NCBI RefSeq assembly: GCF_014904745.1
Contig: NZ_JACZCS010000004.1
Coordinates: forward strand, 1-64,000
Origin: Oricola nitratireducens
GTDB lineage: Bacteria > Pseudomonadota > Alphaproteobacteria > Rhizobiales > Rhizobiaceae
DNA: 64,000 nucleotides
Direction: 5' to 3'
The position numbers and the translations under genes are program-made. The notes under the pieces are model-generated. The model made no database searches and had not been told where the DNA came from. It was given only the letters and a program-made list of their open reading frames with translations. Shown here one piece after another: positions 9,245 to 17,556 of the stretch. How positions within the stretch are numbered: position 1 is the stretch's first letter; each line of letters starts with the position of its first letter.

Positions 9245-12200
9245 TCAAGAAACGAGATCGGCCAAGAGGCCGGCTGCGACCGTCAGGCGCGAAACCGTCA
9301 GGCTGCCGGACTTTGTCAGGTCGGCGATGCGATCCTGCACCCGGGCGATGCGCAGCTGGTTGGTTTCCAGCCATTCGGCCGCGGCCTCCTCGGGCGACTT
9401 GTCCGGACCGGCTGCCGCGAAGGCGGCGGTCGTGATCGACTGGCGCGCCGAGTAGATGGTGTCGAGGGCGCGATTCTGTGCCAGCCCGTCGAAATAATCG
9501 TCGGTGGAGGTGTCGTAGGCGAGGCGTTCGAGGCGGCCGATGCGGAACATTTCGGTGACCGCGAAGAAGGCCTTGCCGGAATCGAGCACCGAACGCCCGG
9601 ATTCTTTCGACACGCTCGTGATGTCCGGCATCATGGCGAGGATAGGCATCAGCGCGATCTTCTTTGCGATCGTCTCGCTCAGTCCGTCGGCCTTGAACGT
9701 GTCACGGCGCTCCTTGACCCAATCGGCGAGATAGTCGGGCATGATGGCGAGCAGCTTCGGCTCCAGTTCGGCGGTGGCGGCGCGCAGCGCGGCAACGGAT
9801 TCGCCGAGCGGGGCATGGCTCTCGCCGTTCTTGATGAAATGGCCTGTCGCCTGGCGCAAAGAGTTGCCGATATCGTCGTAGATATCGAGCTGGCGCGTGC
9901 CCGCGATCTTGTTGTCGAGCGCGTCGACGGCGGCATAAAGCTGCTGGAAGCCGAAGCCGTCACGCACCGCGACATGGGCGCGCACGATGCCGCTGGGCAG
10001 CATGCCGGTCGCATCCTCGAAACGGCTGATCAGCGATGTTCCGCCGCGGTTGATCGCCTCGTTGGCGAGACGGGTCGCGATGATCTCGCGGCGCAGCCGG
10101 TGCGCGTTGATGCGGTCGGTGAACTCCTTGACCATGCGCGGCGGGAAGTAACCGAGCAGGTCGGCTTCCAGATGCGGATCGTCGGGCAGACGGCTTTTGA
10201 CGATATCATCGAAGAGGACGATCTTGGCATAGGCGAGGAGGACGCCGATTTCCGCCCGGGTTAGGCCGCGGCCGGCCTTCTGGCGCTCGGCGATGACTTC
10301 GCCATTGGGCAGGAATTCGACGTCGCGGTCGAGCGCGCCGCGGTCCTCGAGCGATTCCATCAGCCGCTCCTGCAGCGAGAGGATCGACAGGCCGCGGCGT
10401 TCGGCAAGCGAGATCGCGAGCGTCTGCAGGTAGTTGTTTTCCAGCACCAGCGCCGCCACCGTCTCGGTCATGTCGGCAAGCAGTTTGTTGCGCTGCTCGC
10501 GCGGCAGCGTGCCGTCGTCCATGGCCGGTTTCAGCGCGATCTTGATATTGACCTCGACGTCGGAGGAGTTGACGCCGGCCGAGTTGTCGATGGCGTCGGA
10601 ATTGCACTTGCCGCCATGCAGGCCGTATTCGATGCGGGCGCGCTGGGTCATGCCGAGATTGGCACCCTCGCCGACGACCTTGGCGCCGACTTCCTTCGCG
10701 GTGATGCGGATCGCGTCATTGGCCTTGTCGCCGGCATCGAGATTGGTCTCCGTCGAGGCGCGCACATAGGTGCCGATACCGCCGAACCACAAAAGCTCGG
10801 CCTGCGCCTTGAGGATCGCGGTCAGGATTTCGTTCGGGGCGGCCTTTGTCTTGCCGAGACCGATGGCGTCGGCGGCCTGTTTCGACAGGGTGATCGACTT
10901 CTGCGAGCGCGGGAAGATGCCGCCGCCCTTCGACAATGCCTTGGTATCGTAGTCCTGCCAGCTCGAGCGCCCGAGCGCGAAGACGCGCTTGCGCTCGGCG
11001 AAGCTCGTTGCCGGGTCCGGGTCCGGGTCGATGAAGATGTCGCGATGGTCGAAGGCGGCGATCAGCCTGATCTGCTTCGACAACAGCATGCCGTTGCCGA
11101 AGACGTCGCCCGACATGTCGCCGACGCCGACGACGGTGAAGGGCTCGGACTGGATGTCCTTGTCCATCTCGCGGAAGTGGCGCTTGACGGCCTCCCAGCC
11201 GCCGCGCGCGGTGATGCCCATCTTCTTGTGGTCGTAGCCGGCCGATCCGCCCGAGGCGAAGGCGTCGTCGAGCCAGAAGCCCATTTCCTGCGAGATCGCG
11301 TTGGCCGTATCGGAGAAGGTCGCGGTGCCCTTGTCGGCGGCGACGACGAAATAGGGATCGTCGCCATCGAGACGTACCGTCGCCTCGGGCGGGACGACCG
11401 TGTCGCCTTCCAGGTTGTCGGTGACCGACAGCAGAGTCGAGATGAAGGTAATGTAGGCGGCGCGTCCGGCCTCGAAGATCTCGTCGCGGCTGCCGCCGGC
11501 CGGCAGGCGTTTCGGATAAAAGCCGCCCTTGGCGCCGACCGGCACTATGACGGCGTTCTTGACCTGCTGTGCCTTGACGAGACCGAGCACCTCGGTGCGG
11601 TAGTCCTGGGCGCGGTCCGACCAGCGCAGCCCGCCGCGCGCGACGGGTCCGAAGCGCAGGTGGACGCCTTCGACATCGGGGCCGAAGACGAATATCTCGC
11701 GATAGGGCTTGGGATCCGGAAGGTCGGCGATGGCGCGCGAATCAAGCTTGAAAGCGAGCGAGGTGCGCGGCAGGCCGTCGGCGCCGGGGCGGAAATAGTT
11801 GGTGCGCAGCGTCGCGTCGATGACGGTCAGGATGGACCGCAGGATGCGGTCGTCGTCGATGGACGGCACCTCGGCCAGCTGGTCGGCGATCGCGGCGCGG
11901 ACATGCTTGGCCGTCACCTCGATGTCTTCCTTCGGATCGGCGTTGCGGGCCGGATCGAACAGGGTTTCGAACAGGTCGTAGAGCTGGCGCGCCAGAAGCG
12001 GATGACGGATCAGCGCGTCAGCCATGTAGGTCTGCCCGTAGGGAATGCCCGCCTGGCGCAGATAGCGGCCATAGGCGCGCAACACGGTGACCTGCCGGGA
12101 TGTCAGGCCGGCGGCGAGAACGAGGCCGTTATAGGCGTCATTGTCGCTTTCGGCCTTCCATACGGACATGAAGGCGTTTTCGAAAATCACGGCGTCGTCG

Positions 12201-14056
12201 TCCATCGGCACCGCTTTTCCGGACTGGCTCTGCAACTGCATTTCGTGCAGCCAGACGACGTTGCCGAGCGTCGATGCCACGTCGATGGCATAGGTCAGCT
12301 CGCTGATGACGCGAAAACCCATGTTCTCGAGCAGCGGCACGCGCTCGGACAGCGCGACAGGCGATCCGTAATGGTAGATGCGCAGGCCCGCTTCCTTGTG
12401 GGACTTGCCCAAGGGGCGGAAGAAATCGACGTCGATCGGGTTGGAGGACGACAGGCGGGCGATGCGCTGCAGGTCCTGGACCGCCTGGGCAGGCAGGACC
12501 GTATCGCGATAGGTCTCGGGAAAGCCGGCATCGCGCAGGGCGCGCGCGGCCGGACTGATGCCATCGGCCGCCAGTTCGTCGTAGAAATGGTCTTCCCATG
12601 TCTGGGCAATCGCCTCGATCCGGGCTTCCAGCTTCGCTTGCGCGGGCGTCGGCGTCTTGCCTTCGCGCCGACCGATGATGAAATGCACGCGGGCGAGCGC
12701 GCCTTCGGGAAAAGCGGGATAATAGGCCGAGATATGGCCGTCATAGGATTCGGCGAGGAAGCTGGCGATGTCCTCGCGCACCGAGGAATTGTAGCGGTCG
12801 CGCGGAACGAAGACGATGACGGAAACGAAGCGGTCGAAGGGATCGATGCGGCTGAGCACGCGGACGCGCGGCCGGTCGGCCAGCGCCACGATGGCAAGCG
12901 CGTTCTTGGTCAGTGCCGGTACGTCGATCTGAAAAAGCTCGTCGCGCGGATAGGATTCCAGCACGTTCATCAGCGCCTTGCCGGAATGGCTGCCCGGCTC
13001 GAATTCGGAGCGCTTCATGACCGCGTCGGCCTTGGAGCGCAAATAGGGAATGCGCGTGACCGAGCGGGTGTAGGCCGTCGAGGTGAAAAGGCCGACGATA
13101 CGCATTTCGCCGGACAACTTGCCCTTCGAGTCGTATTTCTTGATGCCGACATAGTCCATGTAGGACCGCCGGTGGACCTTCGACTTGATGTTCGCTTTGG
13201 CGACGATGAGGATGTCTTTCGAGTTCAGGAAAGCGCGGATATGCGGTGTGGTCGTGACCGGTTCGTCGCCGCGGCGCATCACCCGCACGGAGGAATCGGA
13301 GAGGATGCCGAGACCCGGCAAGTCGGCGCGCACGAGCTGCCCGCGCGCCTCGCCGCCCTTGTAGTCGTACTCGCGGATGCCGAGGAAGGTGAAGTTGTCG
13401 TCGCGCAGCCATTCCAGGAAGGCGAGTGCCTCGTTGACGTCCGCCGGCGTGACCGGCAGGACCTTGGTCTGCAGCTCGCGCATGATCGCGTCATGGCGGT
13501 CGAGCATCGCGGGCCAGTCGCGCACGGCATATTTCACCTGCTCGACGATGCCGGTGAGATTGGCCTCGAGGGTGCGGGCGGATTCGTCGGTCAGGTCCTC
13601 CAGCATCACGTGGATGACACTGGTGCGGATCGCCACGTCGTCGTCGGCGGTCGCCTTGGAGCGGTCGACCAGCTCGAATTCGGGTCCGTGGTGCTTTACC
13701 TCGAGGATCGGGTGCACGACGAGGCGCACGCGGTGCGACATGTCGTTGATTTCGCCCATCACCGAATCGAACAGGAAGGGCATGTTTTCGTTGACGACGG
13801 AGACGACGCAGCAATTGGGCGCGCAGGCCGGCGCGACGCGGACCACGGACGCGCCGCGGGCGTGGCTCGCCACCGCGTCGGCGGTCCTGAGCAGTGCCGC
13901 GGCGGCGCAGGACGGGTCGATATGGGAGAGGTCTTCCATATTGGCGTCGGACAAGAGCGAGTAGCCGAGCCCTTTAAGACGTTCGTCCGGGTGGTCGAGA
14001 TGCTCGATCACTGCGGAGATGTACCGCTTTACCGGTGCACTTGCGTTTTTCGGCAT
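9245..14056 (-). CDS. gdhZ: Large NAD-specific glutamate dehydrogenase (GDH-180 family)
   Basis: This is the very large (1603-residue) NAD-dependent glutamate dehydrogenase that deaminates glutamate to 2-oxoglutarate and feeds carbon into the TCA cycle. The long N-terminal regulatory part (about residues 1-700, with ACT-like segments) precedes the catalytic core. Core blocks visible are RFGPVARGGLRWSDRAQDYRTE-type glutamate binding near residue 800, VPVGAKGGFYPK near 845, and VGVGDMSGDVFGNGML near 980. The C-terminal helical region follows. A strong GGGAGGGG lies before ATG 14056. In Caulobacter the orthologue GdhZ also links metabolism to FtsZ; whether that holds here is unknown. Confidence 0.95.
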   Translation of the reverse strand: MPKNASAPVKRYISAVIEHLDHPDERLKGLGYSLLSDANMEDLSHIDPSCAAAALLRTADAVASHARGASVVRVAPACAPNCCVVSVVNENMPFLFDSVMGEINDMSHRVRLVVHPILEVKHHGPEFELVDRSKATADDDVAIRTSVIHVMLEDLTDESARTLEANLTGIVEQVKYAVRDWPAMLDRHDAIMRELQTKVLPVTPADVNEALAFLEWLRDDNFTFLGIREYDYKGGEARGQLVRADLPGLGILSDSSVRVMRRGDEPVTTTPHIRAFLNSKDILIVAKANIKSKVHRRSYMDYVGIKKYDSKGKLSGEMRIVGLFTSTAYTRSVTRIPYLRSKADAVMKRSEFEPGSHSGKALMNVLESYPRDELFQIDVPALTKNALAIVALADRPRVRVLSRIDPFDRFVSVIVFVPRDRYNSSVREDIASFLAESYDGHISAYYPAFPEGALARVHFIIGRREGKTPTPAQAKLEARIEAIAQTWEDHFYDELAADGISPAARALRDAGFPETYRDTVLPAQAVQDLQRIARLSSSNPIDVDFFRPLGKSHKEAGLRIYHYGSPVALSERVPLLENMGFRVISELTYAIDVASTLGNVVWLHEMQLQSQSGKAVPMDDDAVIFENAFMSVWKAESDNDAYNGLVLAAGLTSRQVTVLRAYGRYLRQAGIPYGQTYMADALIRHPLLARQLYDLFETLFDPARNADPKEDIEVTAKHVRAAIADQLAEVPSIDDDRILRSILTVIDATLRTNYFRPGADGLPRTSLAFKLDSRAIADLPDPKPYREIFVFGPDVEGVHLRFGPVARGGLRWSDRAQDYRTEVLGLVKAQQVKNAVIVPVGAKGGFYPKRLPAGGSRDEIFEAGRAAYITFISTLLSVTDNLEGDTVVPPEATVRLDGDDPYFVVAADKGTATFSDTANAISQEMGFWLDDAFASGGSAGYDHKKMGITARGGWEAVKRHFREMDKDIQSEPFTVVGVGDMSGDVFGNGMLLSKQIRLIAAFDHRDIFIDPDPDPATSFAERKRVFALGRSSWQDYDTKALSKGGGIFPRSQKSITLSKQAADAIGLGKTKAAPNEILTAILKAQAELLWFGGIGTYVRASTETNLDAGDKANDAIRITAKEVGAKVVGEGANLGMTQRARIEYGLHGGKCNSDAIDNSAGVNSSDVEVNIKIALKPAMDDGTLPREQRNKLLADMTETVAALVLENNYLQTLAISLAERRGLSILSLQERLMESLEDRGALDRDVEFLPNGEVIAERQKAGRGLTRAEIGVLLAYAKIVLFDDIVKSRLPDDPHLEADLLGYFPPRMVKEFTDRINAHRLRREIIATRLANEAINRGGTSLISRFEDATGMLPSGIVRAHVAVRDGFGFQQLYAAVDALDNKIAGTRQLDIYDDIGNSLRQATGHFIKNGESHAPLGESVAALRAATAELEPKLLAIMPDYLADWVKERRDTFKADGLSETIAKKIALMPILAMMPDITSVSKESGRSVLDSGKAFFAVTEMFRIGRLERLAYDTSTDDYFDGLAQNRALDTIYSARQSITTAAFAAAGPDKSPEEAAAEWLETNQLRIARVQDRIADLTKSGSLTVSRLTVAAGLLADLVS

Positions 14057-14242
14057 TGTCCCCTCCCGCCTGGATTATGGCTCTTTAGCGGCTATTTGCT
14101 GCGTTACCATAACAAAGCGATTGCGCCATGCAGCACAATTCTTTGGCAAATCGGAACCGCTCGGGTCGCGCTTGATTTGTTGCCGCGATGTGCGGCGCGC
14201 GATAGTGTCCGCGCGGCTTCGACAAATCGAAACGGTTCGAGC
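14057..14242. other. Divergent intergenic spacer
   Basis: This spacer separates the NAD-glutamate dehydrogenase gene (minus strand) from the small membrane protein gene (plus strand), so promoters for both should lie here. I could not assign confident -35/-10 pairs. Confidence 0.4.
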
Positions 14243-14500
14243 ATGGCTGACAAACACCCGGACGACCTGGCCCGCGAAAAGGAAGCGCAGCGCGTTCTCG
14301 AGCGCGCCGTCGCCGATTCCGAGGTCGTCGGACAATCGACGCTCGCGCGCACGGTCAACCGCGCCCGCTCCCACATGGCGGCCGACGAGGCCGATCCCGA
14401 CGATCCGGTGGAGGTCTGGGGCCGGCGCACCGGCCGGGCTCTCTCGGCCATCGCCTTTCTCATCCTTGCTATCTGGCTGATCGGTTACCTGCGGCGATGA
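14243..14500 (+). CDS. Small C-terminally anchored membrane protein of unknown function
   Basis: The 85-residue product starts with a charged, soluble, mostly helical segment (residues 1-62) and ends with one hydrophobic helix (about residues 64-82) and a short Arg-Arg tail. That layout is a tail-anchored inner-membrane protein with its bulk in the cytoplasm. I do not recognise a family. Its stop overlaps the start of pdxY (ATGA at 14497-14500), so the two are translationally coupled, which suggests a shared context but not a known function. Confidence 0.7.
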   Translation: MADKHPDDLAREKEAQRVLERAVADSEVVGQSTLARTVNRARSHMAADEADPDDPVEVWGRRTGRALSAIAFLILAIWLIGYLRR

Positions 14501-15384
14501 ACGAAGCAAATTCTTCCGTGCGGCCGGCGGTGGTCGTCATATCGAGCCATGTCGCGCGCGGGTCGGTCGGCAACCGCGCGGCCGTCTTCGCGCTCGAAGC
14601 GCTCGGGTTTCCGGTCTGGGCGGTGCCGACGGTGATGTTGCCGTGGCATCCGGGCCACGGGCCGGCGCCGCGCATCGTGCCCGGAGACGAGGAATTCGCT
14701 GCCTTCATGGCGGCACTTTCCACTTCGCCACATATCGGCGAGGTCGGCGCGGTGCTGACCGGCTATCTCGGGTCGGCCGAGCAGGCCGGGCCGGTCGCGG
14801 CGTTCATCGAGGCGGTGCGCGAGGCCAATCCGGAAGCGCTGCATGTCTGCGATCCGGTTGTCGGCGACCAGGGCGGTCTCTACGTGCCGGAGCCGGTGGC
14901 GGCCGAGATCAGGGACCGGCTGTTTTCGAGCGCCGACATCGTGACGCCCAACCGTTTCGAGTTTGGCTGGCTGACCGGGACGGAAGCGGATTCGAACGAG
15001 GAGATCCGGGCGGCGGCCGGCGATCTCGGTGCGAAACACGTGCTGGTGACGAGCGCCCATTCTTTGCTTGCCGGCGGCACCGGCAATCTTCTCGTCAGCA
15101 ACGGCCAGGCGGTTCTCGCCGAACACCGCCAGATCGCCAATCCGCCGAACGGGCCGGGCGACATGACCGCGGCGCTTTTCCTCGCGCGCCTGCTTGCCGG
15201 CGATGCGCCGAAAAAGGCGCTGCAGCTTGCCACCGCCTCGGTTTACGAGCTCGTCGCGCGCGCCTGCAAGCGGGGCGCCGACGAACTGATGCTGGAGACA
15301 GACCAGTCGAGCCTGTTGCGGCCGATGTCGATGGTGCAGATGCGCCAGCTCGGCCCGCTACCGTCGCCGCCGCGCCGCGCATAA
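14497..15384 (+). CDS. pdxY: Pyridoxal kinase
   Basis: PdxY phosphorylates pyridoxal (and related vitamers) to pyridoxal 5'-phosphate in the vitamin B6 salvage pathway. The 295-residue protein shows the ribokinase-like fold: the substrate loop VISSHVARGSVGNRA near residues 14-28, DPVVGDQGGLYV in the middle, TPNRFEFGWLTG near residues 149-160, and the catalytic anion-hole motif GPGDMTAA near residues 215-222. It is coupled by a 4-bp overlap to the upstream small membrane protein gene. Confidence 0.93.
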   Translation: MNEANSSVRPAVVVISSHVARGSVGNRAAVFALEALGFPVWAVPTVMLPWHPGHGPAPRIVPGDEEFAAFMAALSTSPHIGEVGAVLTGYLGSAEQAGPVAAFIEAVREANPEALHVCDPVVGDQGGLYVPEPVAAEIRDRLFSSADIVTPNRFEFGWLTGTEADSNEEIRAAAGDLGAKHVLVTSAHSLLAGGTGNLLVSNGQAVLAEHRQIANPPNGPGDMTAALFLARLLAGDAPKKALQLATASVYELVARACKRGADELMLETDQSSLLRPMSMVQMRQLGPLPSPPRRA

Positions 15385-15438
15385 GCGAGTCGCACAAAAC
15401 GGCTTGAACAGATGCCGTTACGGCGCTACCTCCCCGGC

Positions 15439-16158
15439 ATGGCTAAATTTCCGCAAAAACTGCTCGACGGTTATCAGGGCTTCCTGCACTCGACCTACCG
15501 CAAGCGCTCAGACCACTACCGCGACCTGGCGGCCAGCGGGCAGCAACCCGAGGCGCTGGTGATCGCCTGCTGCGATTCGCGGGCGGCGCCGGAAATCATC
15601 TTCGATTCCGGGCCGGGCGAGATCTTCGTCCTGCGCAATGTCGCCAATCTGGTGCCGCCCTACAATGCGGAGGGGCGTTACCGTTCCTCGGTGGCGTCGA
15701 TCGAGTTCGCGGTCGTCAGTCTCGGCGTGCGGCATATCGTGGTGATGGGGCACGGGCGTTGCGGCGGCGTGGCGGCAGCGCTCGACGAACGCCGGCAGAT
15801 GCTCGACGAGGGCGACGCCATCGGCCACTGGATCAGCCTGCTCGATCCGGCGATCGACCGGGTCGCGCATGGCGAAGGCCACGACGCCGTGCGGCACATG
15901 CATATCGACCACCCCGAGGACAAGCATATCCATCCCGGCCAGGATCCGCGCCATACGGCGGTGGAATGCATGTCGGTGCGCGAATCGATCGAGAACCTGC
16001 GCACCTTTCCCTATGTCCGCGACCGCGAGGCCGACGGGCGGCTGACGCTGCACGGCGCCTGGTTCGACATCTCCGAAGGCGTTCTATGGGTCTACGACCC
16101 GGACCGGAAGGTCTTCGAGCCGGCCATTGAAACGCTGGGACTCGCCGGTCAAAAGTGA
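15439..16158 (+). CDS. Beta-class carbonic anhydrase
   Basis: This enzyme interconverts CO2 and bicarbonate. The zinc ligands of the beta class are visible: C44 in CCDSR (with the Asp46-Arg48 dyad), H105 and C108 in GHGRCGG. The LGVRHIVVMGHGRCGG block is typical. I start at ATG 15439, which gives 239 residues and the usual N-terminus; an in-frame ATG at 15412 would add nine residues. It is the only inorganic-carbon gene here and is probably transcribed on its own or with pdxY (54-bp gap). Confidence 0.92.
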   Translation: MAKFPQKLLDGYQGFLHSTYRKRSDHYRDLAASGQQPEALVIACCDSRAAPEIIFDSGPGEIFVLRNVANLVPPYNAEGRYRSSVASIEFAVVSLGVRHIVVMGHGRCGGVAAALDERRQMLDEGDAIGHWISLLDPAIDRVAHGEGHDAVRHMHIDHPEDKHIHPGQDPRHTAVECMSVRESIENLRTFPYVRDREADGRLTLHGAWFDISEGVLWVYDPDRKVFEPAIETLGLAGQK

Positions 16159-16246
16159 GGCAATGGCGAGAGCGGCGATTGCCCGCGCCATGTCAACGTC
16201 CTAGGAAGCGGTCATCCGATGGCCAGCCAGGAAAGGGAATTCCGCC

Positions 16247-16648
16247 GTGTCGAACGTGCCTTTGCTGATCGTACCCTTCATTCTCTTCAATCTCGTCATC
16301 GCCGGGCTTGCCGGCGCGTCGGGCGGCGACCCGTTCGCCATGGACCTGCTGTCGCTGTCGATGATTTCCGGCGGGGTCTGGCGGATGAATCTCGGCGATG
16401 CGCTCATCGCCGTCGGTCTGGTATTCATGTTCTTCGAGATCCTGAAATCGACGCGGACGTCAAATGCGTCGGTGATCGACCACCTGCTGTCGACCTTCGT
16501 CTTTGTCGCCTTCCTGGTCGAATTCCTCGTCGTGCCGTCGGCGGCGACGTCGGTGTTCTTCCTTTTGATGGTGATGTCGGCGATCGACCTGATGGCCGGT
16601 TTCTCGGTCTCGATCCGTTCGGCCGGACGGGACGTGTCGTTCAACTAG
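16247..16648 (+). CDS. Conserved membrane protein of unknown function
   Basis: The 133-residue product is hydrophobic with about four membrane helices (roughly residues 5-25, 47-67, 82-100 and 101-120). A short cytoplasmic loop with an EILKSTRTSNASVIDH segment lies between helices 2 and 3. I have seen proteins of this type in rhizobia but know no function. The GTG start at 16247 is preceded by GGAAAGGG. It converges with the DUF2568-like gene on the other strand. Confidence 0.75.
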   Translation: MSNVPLLIVPFILFNLVIAGLAGASGGDPFAMDLLSLSMISGGVWRMNLGDALIAVGLVFMFFEILKSTRTSNASVIDHLLSTFVFVAFLVEFLVVPSAATSVFFLLMVMSAIDLMAGFSVSIRSAGRDVSFN

Positions 16649-16668
16649 GCTTTGTCTGGCGGCAATCG

Positions 16669-17010
16669 CTACAAGCGGTCGATGGCGGCCGCGATGGCAA
16701 GCTGGATGATCGCGAGAGCCGCGTAGGTTGCGGCCCAGATCGGGCCGGCGGCGGCGAGAAGCGAGAGGGATGCGGCGGCGAATATGCAGGCCTTGAAGCC
16801 AAGCAGGGCGGGGCCGCGAAGCCGCCGAGCGGATTTTGGCGCCGCGTAACGACCCCATAGCAGCACGACCCCGACCACGGCGACGACCGGGGCGATCCAG
16901 TGCAAGACGGGCTGGTCGATTGAGTGGTGCACACCATTCGCGATAGCGATCAGCGCGCCGATTTCCAGCAGAAGGGCCAGCATGTCGTTAACGGCCGCCA
17001 GTACGCGCAT
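16669..17010 (-). CDS. YrdB/DUF2568-like membrane protein
   Basis: This 113-residue, four-helix protein matches the general pattern of the YrdB (DUF2568) family: a first helix with LLLEIGALIAIANG, a second helix leading into LLWGRYAAPKSARRLRGP, and two C-terminal helices. The WGxxxAPKS...LRGP loop is the recognisable part. No function is established for the family. The next gene on the same strand, encoding the GlcG/HbpS-like protein, ends 6 bp upstream of its start, so they probably form a two-gene unit. Confidence 0.72.
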   Translation of the reverse strand: MRVLAAVNDMLALLLEIGALIAIANGVHHSIDQPVLHWIAPVVAVVGVVLLWGRYAAPKSARRLRGPALLGFKACIFAAASLSLLAAAGPIWAATYAALAIIQLAIAAAIDRL

Positions 17011-17016
17011 CGCGGG

Positions 17017-17445
17017 TCAGCCCGCGTCGGCCTCGAAACCGGCGGCCTCGATACCCGCGATGGCGCAGGCCTCGTCATTGTCGGAGGTGTCGCCCGTGAC
17101 ACCGACGGCGCCGACGATCGCGCCATTGTCCCTGACCAGCGCGCCGCCCGGAACGGCGACTATCTTGCCACCGGAGATCGCCGACAGGTTTTCGAGGAAA
17201 TGCGGCCGCGTTTCAGCCTGCGTATTGAGCCAGCGCGACCCGACGCCGAGCGCCAGGCAGCCATAGGCTTTACCGGCGGCGATCTCGTAGCGCAGGAATG
17301 ACGAATTGTCGGAACGCTGGAAGGCGATCAGGTGGCCGCCCGCGTCGAGGACGGCGACCGACAGGGGCTTCAGTCCCAAGTCCTGGCCCTTTGCCAGCGT
17401 GGCGGCGATGATTTCGTTGGCTTTGGCGAGCGAAAGATTTGACAT
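17017..17445 (-). CDS. GlcG/HbpS family protein
   Basis: This 142-residue protein has the GlcG/HbpS fold signature: SVAVLDAGGHLIAFQRSD near residues 28-45 and a GG(A/V)L-like block (VPGGALVRDNGAIVGAVGVTGD) near residues 100-121. Members include a haem-sensing extracellular protein in Streptomyces and accessory proteins of glycolate and propanediol pathways; none of those contexts is present here. No signal peptide is visible. It is divergent from gamma-glutamyltransferase across a 111-bp spacer. Confidence 0.82.
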   Translation of the reverse strand: MSNLSLAKANEIIAATLAKGQDLGLKPLSVAVLDAGGHLIAFQRSDNSSFLRYEIAAGKAYGCLALGVGSRWLNTQAETRPHFLENLSAISGGKIVAVPGGALVRDNGAIVGAVGVTGDTSDNDEACAIAGIEAAGFEADAG

Positions 17446-17556
17446 GGCCCCGGTTCTCTTGTGTTTACCGCTGTTCCCATCACAGCCTGTGCCGGCTTCG
17501 TAACACGCGCAGGCCGTTCGTAAATGTTCAAACTGTTTTTCCCGGGAGGTAAACCC

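Noticed and set aside
10616-14242. A reading frame of more than 1200 codons on the plus strand opposite the NAD-glutamate dehydrogenase gene
   Set aside because: It has no family resemblance, is rich in Arg/Gly/Val/Asp codons typical of antisense reading in GC-rich DNA, and lies exactly over a strongly conserved gene. Only its last 86 codons (14243-14500) form a plausible gene.
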